Positions 6,746 to 14,624 of a DNA stretch of 21,219 bases are shown piece by piece. Numbering within the stretch: the first letter of the stretch is position 1; the number at the start of each line of letters is the position of its first letter. The DNA is from Acidobacteriota bacterium (GTDB lineage Bacteria; Acidobacteriota; Terriglobia; Terriglobales; Acidobacteriaceae): contig JAGWML010000025.1 in assembly GCA_028873155.1 (NCBI GenBank), forward strand, positions 1-21,219, written 5' to 3'. Both the position numbers and the translations under genes were made by a program. The notes below the pieces were generated by a model. That model saw only the letters and a list, made by a program, of their open reading frames with translations, was not told the origin of the DNA and did not search any database.

Positions 6746-7648
6746 TCAGCCCTGTCCGGCCGCCGCACCATTCCAGTTCTCTGCCCGTGCGCGCTCCGGA
6801 TCGCCCACGTGCCTGCGCCGCGGTTTGACGGGCCGGACCTTCTTGTTCGCGGCCAGATCTTTGAGTGCCGTTCGCAGGTGAAGCACCGCCGATGCGTGGA
6901 TCTGCGAGACACGCGACTCCACCACTCCCAGCACCAGCCCGATCTCGCGCATGGTCATCTCCTCGAAGTAGTAGAGCGTCATCACCATGCGCTCCCGTTC
7001 GGGAAGGTTTCCGATCGCCTCCGACAACCGGCCTTCCAGTTCGCCGCGCAGACAGTGAAAGAGGGGATCGTCTTCCGGCTTGCCCGGCACATAGGCAAGC
7101 TCCTCTTCGCCGGAGTCCTCATTGCGTTCGGCGTGGAGCGTGCCGATCTCCAGCCCTTTCAGATCGCCCAGCAGCAGCTGATATTCCTCAAGGGAGATGC
7201 CCAGCTCCAAGGCAACCTCAGACTCGACCGGCGGCCGGTGCAACCGCGCCGTCAGCGCGCGCATCGCCTCTTCGATCGCTCTGCCTTTGCGCCGCAGGTC
7301 CCGCGGACTCCAGTCGAGCGTGCGCAGGCTGTCGAGCATCGCGCCTCGAATGCGAAACTGCGCATAGCTGCGGAACTGCACTCTCTTAGCGGGATCGAAT
7401 TTCGCAAAAGCGTCCATCAGCCCCACCACGCCAGCCGAGACGAGGTCTTCCATGTCCACGTGCTGCGGCAACCGCTCGTGGATGCGCCGAGCAAGGAACC
7501 GCACCATCGGCAGATGCTCCAGCAGCAACCGCTCCTGCTCGCTGTCGAGCGCATCGCCCCGCTGCGATGCCACCGCGTAGAAGCCCGTTACCTGCACCTC
7601 TCGTCTCGATCGATCGCATTCCTTCAACACCTCTGCATTCGCTTCCAT
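6746..7648 (-). CDS. fliA: Flagellar sigma factor FliA (sigma-28)
   Basis: RNA polymerase sigma factor of the FliA/WhiG type, expected to transcribe late flagellar genes. The protein is 300 aa. Region 2 is 'HVDMEDLVSAGVVGLMDAFA' followed by 'FRSYAQFRIRGAMLDSLRTL' and DWSPR. Region 3 is 'RPPVESEVALELGISLEEY'. Region 4 is 'LPERERMVMTLYYFEEMTMR' followed by 'EIGLVLGVVESRVSQIHASA'. It is about 50 residues longer than typical FliA: some 35 extra N-terminal residues before 'LDSEQERLLLEHLPMVRFLA' and an Arg/Lys-rich tail of about 35 residues. GGGAG lies six bases before ATG 7648. It sits between flhA and fliM; no anti-sigma flgM is seen. Confidence 0.95.
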   Translation of the reverse strand: MEANAEVLKECDRSRREVQVTGFYAVASQRGDALDSEQERLLLEHLPMVRFLARRIHERLPQHVDMEDLVSAGVVGLMDAFAKFDPAKRVQFRSYAQFRIRGAMLDSLRTLDWSPRDLRRKGRAIEEAMRALTARLHRPPVESEVALELGISLEEYQLLLGDLKGLEIGTLHAERNEDSGEEELAYVPGKPEDDPLFHCLRGELEGRLSEAIGNLPERERMVMTLYYFEEMTMREIGLVLGVVESRVSQIHASAVLHLRTALKDLAANKKVRPVKPRRRHVGDPERARAENWNGAAAGQG

Positions 7649-7690
7649 GCGTCACTCCCACCTGCTGCCCTTCGCCCGCCCACCTGCCCC

Positions 7691-7715
7691 GCTCCCGTCG
7701 CTTTCGGCCGGGAGC
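7691..7715 (-). repeat. Hairpin between flhA and fliA
   Basis: GCTCCCG and CGGGAGC form a perfect 7-base inverted repeat around an 11-base loop, beginning five bases after the flhA stop on the minus strand. No T tract follows. It may protect or partly end the export-gate message before fliA; this is structural inference only. Confidence 0.3.
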
Positions 7716-7720
7716 CTGCG

Positions 7721-9820
7721 TCACCGCAGAGTGCCCACCGGCCTCAGCCGGACCTCGGCGGGTATCTCCGCCGCAGAGACCACCGCGAGTCGCGGGTACA
7801 GCGCCTCGACCCAGCGCCGGATGGAAAACCGGGCCGGACTTGGGCAAAGGAGCACGGGCGGGACCGCACCGGACGCAGCCCCGATAAGAGGTTTCACAGA
7901 ATCGAGAAGCCGGCGGATCACCGGCGTGCCGTGCGCCGCTGCAGGCAAGACTCGGGCCGCGGTCTCCGGCTGGAGGAGGGTGAGAATCTCTTCTTCGAGG
8001 CCTGGATCGAGCAGCAGGACCGGAAGCTGCCCGTCTGCGTCCAGAAGCGGCTGGATCAGGCGGCGCCCAAGCGCCTGACGGGCTCCCTCGATCAAGGCCG
8101 GCAGTCCCTTATTGACGGGAGCCGTCTCGAGAAGCGCCTCGAGAATGCGCCCGATGTCGCGGATAGAGACCCGCTCGCGCAAAAGCTGCTCGAGGACCCG
8201 TCCCACTTCTCCAAGGGTGAGCACCTTGGGAATCAGCTCCTCTACCAGCTTCGGGTGGCTTTCGTTCAGGCCATCCAGAAGCCGCTTCATCTCCGCTCTG
8301 CCCAGCAGCTCGCCGGCGTGGCGCCGCACCAGTTCGCCCAGGTGTGTGGTGATGACCGTAACGGCATCGACGACGGAGTAGCCCGCGGCAAGGGCCTGTT
8401 CTTCGATGGCAGGGGCGATCCAGACAGCCGGAACGCCAAAGGCGGGCTCACGCGTCTCGCGTCCCTGCAACGGCCTGCGGCCCGGATCTCCTGAGACTGC
8501 CAGCAGCTGCGCGCCCTCCGTCTGCCAGCGGCCCATCTCGACGCCGCGCAGCGAAAAGACATATTCGCGTGGTTTCAGGCGAAGATTGTCGGAGATGTGG
8601 ACCGGAGGCACGATGAAGCCGAGCTCGGCCGAGAGATTGCGCCGCATCGTACGAACCCGTTGCAGCAGCTGCCCTCCCTGCTTTTCGTCCACCAGCGGAA
8701 TCAACTGGAAGCCGATCTCGAGCGTTAGATCCTCCAGGCGCAGAAGACCGGCCATCTCTGCGCCGGACGCCTGCGCCGCGGCCTTCTTGTCGACGGAAGC
8801 GGATTCGGCGGGCAGTGTGACTGCAATTGCCTTTTCCCGGCCCCGCGCTGTCCAGAGGAGGCCCGCCGCGACCAGAAGAAACGGAATCTTGGGCAGACCG
8901 GGAACCAGACACATGGACGCTGCGACAGCGCCGGCCAGATTCAAGGTCGCCGGCCGCGCCAGCAGCTGCTCGTGAATCTCCTCGCTCAGAACACCAGCGG
9001 AGTTCGCCCTGGTCAGCGTGATGCCGCCCGCCACCGAGACCAGCAGCGAGGGAATCAGCGTCACCAGACCGTCGCCCACCGTGAGGATCGTGTAGGTCCG
9101 CACCGCCTCGCTCAACCCGATTCCCTGCTGCAGCGTTCCGATCAGCAGACCCGCAATGATGTTGATCGCGGTGATGAGAATCGTCGCCAGTGCATCCCGC
9201 TGGTTGAACCGCGCCGCGCCGTCCATCGCACCGTAGAACTCAGCCTCGCGCGCGATGGCCTGCCGACGGCGCCGCGCCTCCGCCTCATCGATCAACCCTG
9301 CATTCATGTCGGCGTCAATCGCCATCTGCTTGCCCGGCAGTGCATCCAGCGTGAAACGCGCAGTCACCTCGGCGGTGCGGACCGCTCCATGAGAGACCAC
9401 TAAGAATTGAATGGCGATCAGCGTCAGGAAGAGAACGAAACCGACCACGTAGTTGCCGCCCACGACAAACTGCCCGAAGGCCTCGATCACATGGCCCGCG
9501 GCGGCCGTGCCTTCCGAGCCATGCAGCAGGATGCGCCGGCTGGACGCGATGTTCAGCGCGAGCCGGAAGAGCGTCAGCAGAAGAAGCAACGTGGGAAAGA
9601 CGCTCAGCTCGACGGCCCGGCGAATCTGCACCGCGGCCAGAAACACCAGAATGGACGCAGCCATCGACAGCGCCAACAGAAGATCGAGCACGACCGCCGG
9701 CAAGGGCACCAGCATGACAAAGATCACGCTGATCGAGGCCAGCGGGAGGAGATAGGCGCGCAGGCGGAAGAGTATCGAGGGTAGTCGTGGCACAGTACCC
9801 GGCAGGGCCGCAGAGCTCAT
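7721..9820 (-). CDS. flhA: Flagellar type III export protein FlhA
   Basis: Large export-gate subunit that forms the nonameric ring of the flagellar secretion system. The protein is 699 aa, the normal length. The N-terminal half carries about eight membrane helices; the FHIPEP region includes 'LFRLALNIASSRRILLHG' and 'RFTLDALPGKQMAIDADMNA' followed by GLIDEAEARRRR. Residues about 345-699 form the cytoplasmic domain, with 'LEIGFQLIPLVDEKQGGQLL' and 'YSVVDAVTVITTHLGELVRR'. AAAGGA lies six bases before ATG 9820, and the start overlaps the flhB stop as ATGA. The expected partner flhB is directly upstream. The commonly adjacent flhF and flhG are absent; fliA follows instead. Confidence 0.98.
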   Translation of the reverse strand: MSSAALPGTVPRLPSILFRLRAYLLPLASISVIFVMLVPLPAVVLDLLLALSMAASILVFLAAVQIRRAVELSVFPTLLLLLTLFRLALNIASSRRILLHGSEGTAAAGHVIEAFGQFVVGGNYVVGFVLFLTLIAIQFLVVSHGAVRTAEVTARFTLDALPGKQMAIDADMNAGLIDEAEARRRRQAIAREAEFYGAMDGAARFNQRDALATILITAINIIAGLLIGTLQQGIGLSEAVRTYTILTVGDGLVTLIPSLLVSVAGGITLTRANSAGVLSEEIHEQLLARPATLNLAGAVAASMCLVPGLPKIPFLLVAAGLLWTARGREKAIAVTLPAESASVDKKAAAQASGAEMAGLLRLEDLTLEIGFQLIPLVDEKQGGQLLQRVRTMRRNLSAELGFIVPPVHISDNLRLKPREYVFSLRGVEMGRWQTEGAQLLAVSGDPGRRPLQGRETREPAFGVPAVWIAPAIEEQALAAGYSVVDAVTVITTHLGELVRRHAGELLGRAEMKRLLDGLNESHPKLVEELIPKVLTLGEVGRVLEQLLRERVSIRDIGRILEALLETAPVNKGLPALIEGARQALGRRLIQPLLDADGQLPVLLLDPGLEEEILTLLQPETAARVLPAAAHGTPVIRRLLDSVKPLIGAASGAVPPVLLCPSPARFSIRRWVEALYPRLAVVSAAEIPAEVRLRPVGTLR

Positions 9821-10977
9821 GGCAGGTCCTTTCGAAGTGCAGTGTGTCCGGCGCCGGCCGGTCCGCAGGCAGCCTTCGCCACACGGGGTGCGTTCTCCGC
9901 GGCTTCCCGTGCGCGCCGCTGCCGCATCTCTTCTTCCACGCGCTGCCGGTAGATGTAGGCAAGAATCGATGCAACGGCTGCGTAGAGCGCGACGGGAATG
10001 GACTGGCCCACCTCGACCGTGCGGTACAACGACCGGGCCAGCGGCGGATTTTCGAGGATCGGCACTCCGGCCCAGCGCGCCTCCGCCTTGATCTCTTCGG
10101 CGAGCAGATTGCGGCCCTTGGCCAGCACCCGGGGCGCGTCCATGACCGCATAATCAAAGGCAAGCGCTACAGCATAGTGGGTCGGATTGGTGACCACGAC
10201 GGCGGCCTTCGAGACGTCCTCCCTGACCTTGCGGCGGCGCATCTGCCGCTGCAGTCCGCGAATCCGGCTGCGGATCTGGGGGCTTCCTTCGGTCTCCTTG
10301 AACTCCTGGCGCAACTCCTCGCGGCTCATTTTGAGACGTGATTCGCGGCTGCGCCATTCGACCAGATAGTCCACCAGCGACCAGGCGAAGAACAGCCATG
10401 CCGCCGCCATCATCAGGCCGTAAACATCGCTTCCCAGCGCCTCCAGCCGCGCGGTCGAAAACGGCGGCAGCAGAGCCTCGCGCATCAGCCTCTGTGCGGC
10501 AAAGACGCCCAGCAGACCCGCCGGAACCAGCGATTTGGCCAGCCGGGCGACTGCGCGCAGGGAAAAGAGATGGGCCGCATTCGCGGCCGGATTGATGCGC
10601 TCGAGTTTGAAGCGAACAGCCCCGCCATGCAGGCTCACTCCGCCGGTTTGCAGAAGAGCGGCGACAAGCGATGCCGCAACGACGGCCGCCATGATTTCGA
10701 CGGCCGGCCGCATCGTCTGCAGCGCCCACTCCCGAATCGCTGCCAGCGTCGGCTCCATCGCAGATTCCTCCCAGCGCGCCGGCGCGCCCAGTGCCAGAAA
10801 TCCGCCCAGGCTCGCATGCCAGCTATTCACAAAGCTCTGCCACAGAACTCCAAGGGTCATGACCCCAGCCAAAGCGCCAGTCGCGGCGGTCAGCTCCCGG
10901 CTGTGAAGGATGTCACCTTCTTCGCGGGCTTTGTCCCGGCGATGCTGGGTTGCCTGTTGGGTGCGCTCACCAGCCAT
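9817..10977 (-). CDS. flhB: Flagellar type III export switch protein FlhB
   Basis: Substrate-specificity switch of the export apparatus. The protein is 386 aa. The N-terminus 'RTQQATQHRRDKAREEGDIL' and 'HSRELTAA' are typical. Four hydrophobic segments follow, up to about residue 205, then a charged linker (REELRQEFKETEGSPQIRSR). The self-cleavage motif NPTH is intact at residues 264-267 (VVVTNPTHYAVAL). The C-terminus has 'KGRNLLAEEIKAEARWAGVP' and 'ILENPPLARSLYRTVEVGQS', then a tail rich in Ala/Arg. A GGAGGGGG ribosome site precedes ATG 10977. fliR ends three bases upstream and flhA overlaps by four bases downstream. Confidence 0.98.
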   Translation of the reverse strand: MAGERTQQATQHRRDKAREEGDILHSRELTAATGALAGVMTLGVLWQSFVNSWHASLGGFLALGAPARWEESAMEPTLAAIREWALQTMRPAVEIMAAVVAASLVAALLQTGGVSLHGGAVRFKLERINPAANAAHLFSLRAVARLAKSLVPAGLLGVFAAQRLMREALLPPFSTARLEALGSDVYGLMMAAAWLFFAWSLVDYLVEWRSRESRLKMSREELRQEFKETEGSPQIRSRIRGLQRQMRRRKVREDVSKAAVVVTNPTHYAVALAFDYAVMDAPRVLAKGRNLLAEEIKAEARWAGVPILENPPLARSLYRTVEVGQSIPVALYAAVASILAYIYRQRVEEEMRQRRAREAAENAPRVAKAACGPAGAGHTALRKDLP

Positions 10978-10980
10978 CCT

Positions 10981-11757
10981 CTATCCCCCTCCCAGCCCAG
11001 CCGTGGGTTCCACCAGGCGCTGTGCCAGATCGAGCAGCCCGTCAAACCCTGCTTCCAGAAAACGAGGCCAGAGGGCCAGCGTTGCCGCGAGCAGGCCAAA
11101 ACCAGCGAGCGTCTTGATTGGGACGGTCAGAGACATCACGGGCAACTGCGGGCTCAGCTTGCCCATCAGCGCCACGCCCAGATCGACCAGCAGGGTTGCA
11201 GCCAGGACCGGCGCGGCCAGTTCCAGCGCCGCCAGGAAGATGCCGCCCGCCGCATGCACCAGAACGCCCGGTGTGGCAGCTCGCATCGCAAATGAGCCAA
11301 GAGGAACGGCCCGAAAGCTGCGCACCAGCGACGCCAGAAGAACTCTGTCCAGACCGGCAGCCACAATCACCAGCGTGCCCATCCACTGCAGGAGCGCTCC
11401 CATCAGAGGCGTTTGAATGCTGGACGAGGGATCGAGCAGATTGACCAGCGAAAAACTCAATTGCAGGCCCAGCACCTGGCCTGCGAACAGAAGCATCTCG
11501 TTGAACAGCGCCAGCGAGAGCCCGTACACCAGGCCGACAGCCAGCTCGCCCAGAATCGTCTGCACATCGACCGCTGCATGCGCTCCGCGCAGGCCGGCGA
11601 CAACGGGCGCGAGGAGGAAAGCGACCAGCACCGTGAAGACGGCCCTGGTGCGCACCGGCAGCGCGTCGGCAGAAAAGAAGGGAGCAAAGGCAACCATGCC
11701 GCCCACGCGCACCAGCGCCAGAACCATGGCACTCAGGAACTCGCTCCATTCGATCAT
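10981..11757 (-). CDS. fliR: Flagellar export gate protein FliR
   Basis: Inner-membrane core subunit of the FliPQR export gate. The protein is 258 aa, with about six hydrophobic segments, the usual size. Family features are an N-terminal 'LALVRVGGMVAFAPFF' and 'LPVRTRAVFTVLVAFLLAP', a central 'GLQLSFSLVNLLDPSSSIQT' and a C-terminal 'LSPQLPVMSLTVPIKTLAGF'. The ribosome site GAGGGAG lies a few bases before ATG 11757. It sits between fliQ (23 bases upstream) and flhB (3 bases downstream), the canonical order. Confidence 0.97.
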   Translation of the reverse strand: MIEWSEFLSAMVLALVRVGGMVAFAPFFSADALPVRTRAVFTVLVAFLLAPVVAGLRGAHAAVDVQTILGELAVGLVYGLSLALFNEMLLFAGQVLGLQLSFSLVNLLDPSSSIQTPLMGALLQWMGTLVIVAAGLDRVLLASLVRSFRAVPLGSFAMRAATPGVLVHAAGGIFLAALELAAPVLAATLLVDLGVALMGKLSPQLPVMSLTVPIKTLAGFGLLAATLALWPRFLEAGFDGLLDLAQRLVEPTAGLGGG

Positions 11758-11780
11758 CTATCTATCTCCCTCTTCGCTTT

Positions 11781-12050
11781 TCAACCCAGGTACCGATGCA
11801 GGTCCAGCATCAGCGCGCGGGTATAGGCCGCCATCCGCCCGAGAAACCAGGGCATTCCCGCTAAAAGCAGAACGCCTACGGCGAGCAAGCGCGGCACGCT
11901 GGTAAGCGACTGGTCCTGTAAGCTGGTCAGGGTCTGCAGCAGGCTCAGCACAAAGCCCAGCACCACCGCGGCCACGAGAACCGGCGCCGCCAAAATCATG
12001 GCTTGCGTCAGCAGTTGGCGCAGAAGTTCGGCAACTAGATCGGGCGTCAC
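11781..12050 (-). CDS. fliQ: Flagellar export gate protein FliQ
   Basis: Small gate subunit of 89 aa with two membrane helices, about residues 14-38 (MILAAPVLVAAVVLGFVLSL) and 53-74. The intervening 'LQTLTSLQDQSLTSVPRLLA' matches the FliQ loop (SLxQaxTqi-QeqTLsfvPK type), though it is diverged in detail. Translation starts at GTG 12050, with GAGAGGGG four bases upstream; no ATG is available at a sensible place. It lies 10 bases after fliP. Confidence 0.95.
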   Translation of the reverse strand: MTPDLVAELLRQLLTQAMILAAPVLVAAVVLGFVLSLLQTLTSLQDQSLTSVPRLLAVGVLLLAGMPWFLGRMAAYTRALMLDLHRYLG

Positions 12051-12060
12051 AGTTCCCCTC

Positions 12061-12756
12061 TCAAAAGCTCTTCAACAGCGAGCTGGCCAGCAGGTTCCAT
12101 CCGTCCACCATCACGAACAGAAGGATCTTCAACGGGGTTGAGACCACCACGGGCGGCAGCTGAAACATGCCAATCGATGTGGTGATCGCCGCCGTCACAA
12201 TGTCGATCAGAAGAAACGGCAGAAACAAGACAGCGCCGATTGCAAAGCCAGCCTTCAATTCGGAGAGGACATAGGCCGGCAGGACAACCTGCATCGGCAA
12301 ATCCTCCGGACGATTGGGCCGCGCAATCTCTCCAGCGCGCGCAAACAACGCCAGATCCTTTTCGCGCGCATAGTGCAGCAGGTACTGCTTCACCGGCGCA
12401 GAGCCCTTGCCAATCGCCTCCCAGCCTGTGATCTGCCCTGCCCGGAAGGGTTCGAGAGCCTGCTGGTCCACCTGCGTCAGAACGGGAGTCATCAGAAACC
12501 ACGTCATCATCAACCCCAGTCCCAACAGCGTCGGATTGGACGGCGCGGTCTGCGTTCCCAGCGCCTGGCGCAGAAAATGAAAGACCACCATGAGCCGCAC
12601 CAGCGGCGTCATGCACATCAGGATGGCCGGCAGAAGCGTGATGAGCGTCAGGACAAAGAGGATCGTCCAGGGAGTCGAGTCCGACGGACGCAGATGCGCA
12701 TTCAGGTCGGGGATCAGAGAAGGCGACGGGACTGGCGACGCCCATGCGGCTACCAT
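12061..12756 (-). CDS. fliP: Flagellar export gate protein FliP
   Basis: Inner-membrane core of the export gate. The protein is 231 aa from ATG 12756, which has GGGAGA five bases upstream and overlaps the fliO stop by seven bases. The open frame continues to 13017, but that part runs antiparallel to nothing conserved and lies inside fliO. Family strings are 'MCMTPLVRLMVVFHFLRQAL' with GTQTAPSN, 'GLGLMMTWFLMTPVL', 'LSELKAGFAIGAVLFLPFLL' and 'FQLPPVVVSTPLKILLFVMV' with DGWNLL. Many FliP proteins have a cleaved signal peptide; here only about 35 mildly polar residues precede the first core helix, so none is evident. Confidence 0.97.
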   Translation of the reverse strand: MVAAWASPVPSPSLIPDLNAHLRPSDSTPWTILFVLTLITLLPAILMCMTPLVRLMVVFHFLRQALGTQTAPSNPTLLGLGLMMTWFLMTPVLTQVDQQALEPFRAGQITGWEAIGKGSAPVKQYLLHYAREKDLALFARAGEIARPNRPEDLPMQVVLPAYVLSELKAGFAIGAVLFLPFLLIDIVTAAITTSIGMFQLPPVVVSTPLKILLFVMVDGWNLLASSLLKSF

Positions 12757-13049
12757 GAGATTCTCCCGCCGCTCATCCGAGACGCACGAACAGGCCCGGC
12801 AAGCGGTGGATGCTCGAGTGCGAAAAAAGTGGGAGCCCCATCCGAACCCGTCGCCAGGAGCAGCCGCCGGCCCTCCACTTCCACCAGCGCCAGGCTTTGC
12901 CTGGGCGCCACCTGGATCCGTTGAATCAGCTTCAGACGACCGTCTGCGCGCTGCGCGTGCCGCAGGCGTCCCAGAATCCAGCCCGCGAATCGCTCCACCG
13001 CCGCAGGATTCTTCCACTTTTCCAGTCCTTCTTTCATCTCCGCACCCAT
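12750..13049 (-). CDS. fliO: FliO-like flagellar biosynthesis protein, lacking a membrane segment
   Basis: The protein is 99 aa. Residues about 38-75 match the FliO cytoplasmic domain pattern 'LKLIQRIQVAPRQSLALVEV' followed by EGRRLLLATGSDG. FliO helps assemble the FliP ring. Unlike typical FliO there is no N-terminal transmembrane helix; the sequence before the domain is charged, and the upstream in-frame stop is only 12 codons before the ATG, so no helix is hidden by start choice. The next in-frame ATG (13037) would shorten it by four residues. It lies between the short fliN and fliP, exactly where fliO belongs. The name rests on position plus the short domain. Confidence 0.75.
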   Translation of the reverse strand: MGAEMKEGLEKWKNPAAVERFAGWILGRLRHAQRADGRLKLIQRIQVAPRQSLALVEVEGRRLLLATGSDGAPTFFALEHPPLAGPVRASRMSGGRISW

Positions 13050-13085
13050 GGGCCCATTCGCCTTCGTTCGTCCACTCCGGGGTTC

Positions 13086-13439
13086 CTACGCCAGCCGCGT
13101 CAAGCGCACCGCCATCCTGTTGTTCACCACCTCAAACTCGCACCACGCCAGTTGCACATCCCCCGCGGCCAGGGGCAGGTCCTCTGTATTCCCCCAGCGT
13201 GCCTCGATGACCTGACCGGTCTCCAGCGCCAGCAGGTTCCGCACGCGAAACTGCCGGATCGGAATCGAAACGTCGAGTTCCACGGAAAGCTGCGCAAGGG
13301 CCGCCAACGAGGTACACGGCATCGCGGCCTGCCTTTGACTCGGGACCAGGGACTCGACGGCGGATTCGGCGCCGAGAGCCTTCTGCTGATCGTGGATCGG
13401 GCTCGAAGTCCCCGCTGGGAGTGGAGGTGTGCTCGTCAT
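13086..13439 (-). CDS. fliN: Short FliN-type SpoA-domain switch protein
   Basis: The protein is 117 aa. Residues about 48-117 form a SpoA/FliN domain: 'LSVELDVSIPIRQFRVRNLL', 'ALETGQVIEARWGNTEDLPL' and 'DVQLAWCEFEVVNNRMAVRL'. The first 45 residues are Pro/Ser/Gln-rich and probably disordered, as in many FliN proteins. Length and position before fliO-fliP match classical fliN. No good ribosome site precedes ATG 13439; an in-frame ATG at 13322 has AAGGCAGG nearby but would leave only the bare domain. It is the first gene of the minus-strand block. With the 260-aa protein at 4988-5770 the organism has two SpoA partners for FliM. Confidence 0.85.
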   Translation of the reverse strand: MTSTPPLPAGTSSPIHDQQKALGAESAVESLVPSQRQAAMPCTSLAALAQLSVELDVSIPIRQFRVRNLLALETGQVIEARWGNTEDLPLAAGDVQLAWCEFEVVNNRMAVRLTRLA

Positions 13440-13535
13440 GCGCAGAAAGCAATGCAGAAGATGCTCCGAAAAACAGGAACGAAGATTGGATTGGACTAAG
13501 AATTGCTTCGGACCTACGGCGCAGGCGCGGCCTCC

Positions 13536-13566
13536 TTGTTCCCTGCATCCATTTCGCTGCTACACT
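13536..13566 (+). promoter_or_regulatory. Candidate pdxST promoter with extended -10
   Basis: TG-C-TACACT (13558-13566) is an extended -10 element. Upstream candidates for -35 are TTGTTC (13536, spacer 19) or TTCCCT (13539, spacer 16), both weak. Transcription would start near 13573, about 67 bases before pdxS, giving a leader that begins with the hairpin at 13580. Confidence 0.4.
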
Positions 13567-13579
13567 GGGGTATGTGACC

Positions 13580-13610
13580 GGAGCGGGCTGAAAGCGAATT
13601 TCAGCGCTCC
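13580..13610 (+). promoter_or_regulatory. Leader hairpin upstream of pdxS
   Basis: GGAGCGGGCTGAAA (13580-13593) pairs with TTTCAGCGCTCC (13599-13610) to give twelve base pairs with a two-G bulge and a GCGAA loop. It ends 29 bases before the pdxS ATG. No T tract follows, so it is not a standard terminator. It could stabilise the message or be a regulated leader; no known riboswitch is recognised. Confidence 0.45.
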
Positions 13611-13639
13611 CACACCTTTCAACATCGAGGTCGAAAATT

Positions 13640-14593
13640 ATGCCGGATGCCAATGGTAAACATCAGATAGCAAACACCCAACTCCGCCTCAAGGTGGGAC
13701 TTGCAGAGATGCTGAAGGGCGGTGTCATCATGGACGTGATGAACGTCGAGCAGGCGCGCATCGCCGAGGAAGCCGGCGCCGTTTCGGTGATGGCGCTTGA
13801 GCGCGTTCCCGCCATGATTCGCGCCGAGGGAGGCGTTGCCCGCATGGCGCGCCCCGCCCTCATCAAGCAGATTATTGCGGCCGTCTCCATTCCCGTCATG
13901 GCCAAGACGCGCATCGGACACTTCGCCGAGGCGCAGATCCTGCAGGAACTTGGTGTGGATTTCATTGATGAGAGCGAGGTCCTGACCCCGGCCGACGAAG
14001 CCCACCACATCGACAAACATGCTTTCACCACGCCCTTCGTCTGCGGCGCGCGCAACCTGGGCGAGGCGCTCCGTCGCATCGCCGAAGGGGCGGCCATGAT
14101 TCGCACCAAGGGCGAGGCCGGCACTGGAGATGTGGTTCATGCCGTCCAGCACATGCGCCAGATTGTGAGAGAGATGAAGGGGCTGACTGTGCTCAGTGAT
14201 CAGGAGTTGTTTGCCGCAGCCAAGGAGCATCAGGCTCCCTACGAGCTGATCCGCATCGTCGCCCAGACCGGCAAACTGCCTGTGCCGAACTTCTCCGCCG
14301 GCGGCATTGCAACCCCCGCGGACGCTGCTCTCATGATGCAGCTTGGCGCAGAGGCCATCTTCGTCGGTTCCGGTATCTTCATGAAGGAGCGCGCAACGCC
14401 GCTCGATGTGGAAAGAAATGCGTCCGAACGGAATGAAGCTGTCTCGCGCGCAAAAGCGATCGTTGCTGCCACCACCCACTTCAACGATCCCAAGGTTCTC
14501 GCTGAAGTTTCTGAGCAGGTTACCGGGACGATGAAGGGACTTGCGGCAGCGGCACTGGACGAAGCCCAGCTGCTGCAGACTCGCGGCTGGTAA
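13640..14593 (+). CDS. pdxS: Pyridoxal 5'-phosphate synthase lyase subunit PdxS
   Basis: Synthase subunit of the DXP-independent vitamin B6 pathway. It makes PLP from ribose 5-phosphate, glyceraldehyde 3-phosphate and ammonia supplied by PdxT. The protein is 317 aa, slightly longer than the usual 290-300 through a 15-residue N-terminal extension. Catalytic residues are present: Asp32 (GVIMDVMN), Lys89 (VMAKTRIGH) and Lys157 (MIRTKGEAGTGDVV). The phosphate-binding ends 'FSAGGIATPADAALMMQLGA' and 'FVGSGIFM' are intact. GAGG lies about nine bases before ATG 13640. pdxT follows after 31 bases. Confidence 0.99.
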   Translation: MPDANGKHQIANTQLRLKVGLAEMLKGGVIMDVMNVEQARIAEEAGAVSVMALERVPAMIRAEGGVARMARPALIKQIIAAVSIPVMAKTRIGHFAEAQILQELGVDFIDESEVLTPADEAHHIDKHAFTTPFVCGARNLGEALRRIAEGAAMIRTKGEAGTGDVVHAVQHMRQIVREMKGLTVLSDQELFAAAKEHQAPYELIRIVAQTGKLPVPNFSAGGIATPADAALMMQLGAEAIFVGSGIFMKERATPLDVERNASERNEAVSRAKAIVAATTHFNDPKVLAEVSEQVTGTMKGLAAAALDEAQLLQTRGW

Positions 14594-14624
14594 TTTTCGC
14601 ACCCAAGACCGGGGAGGGCCTGGA

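Noticed and set aside
6623..8494. Plus-strand open frame of 623 codons antisense to fliM, fliA and flhA
   Set aside because: It mirrors real genes whose GC-rich codon bias keeps the opposite frame open; the translation is rich in His/Arg/Gln and has no family resemblance.
13454..13467. GG-N10-GC pattern upstream of the short fliN on the minus strand
   Set aside because: Only the bare GG/GC spacing matches; neither the -24 nor the -12 hexamer resembles the sigma-54 consensus.
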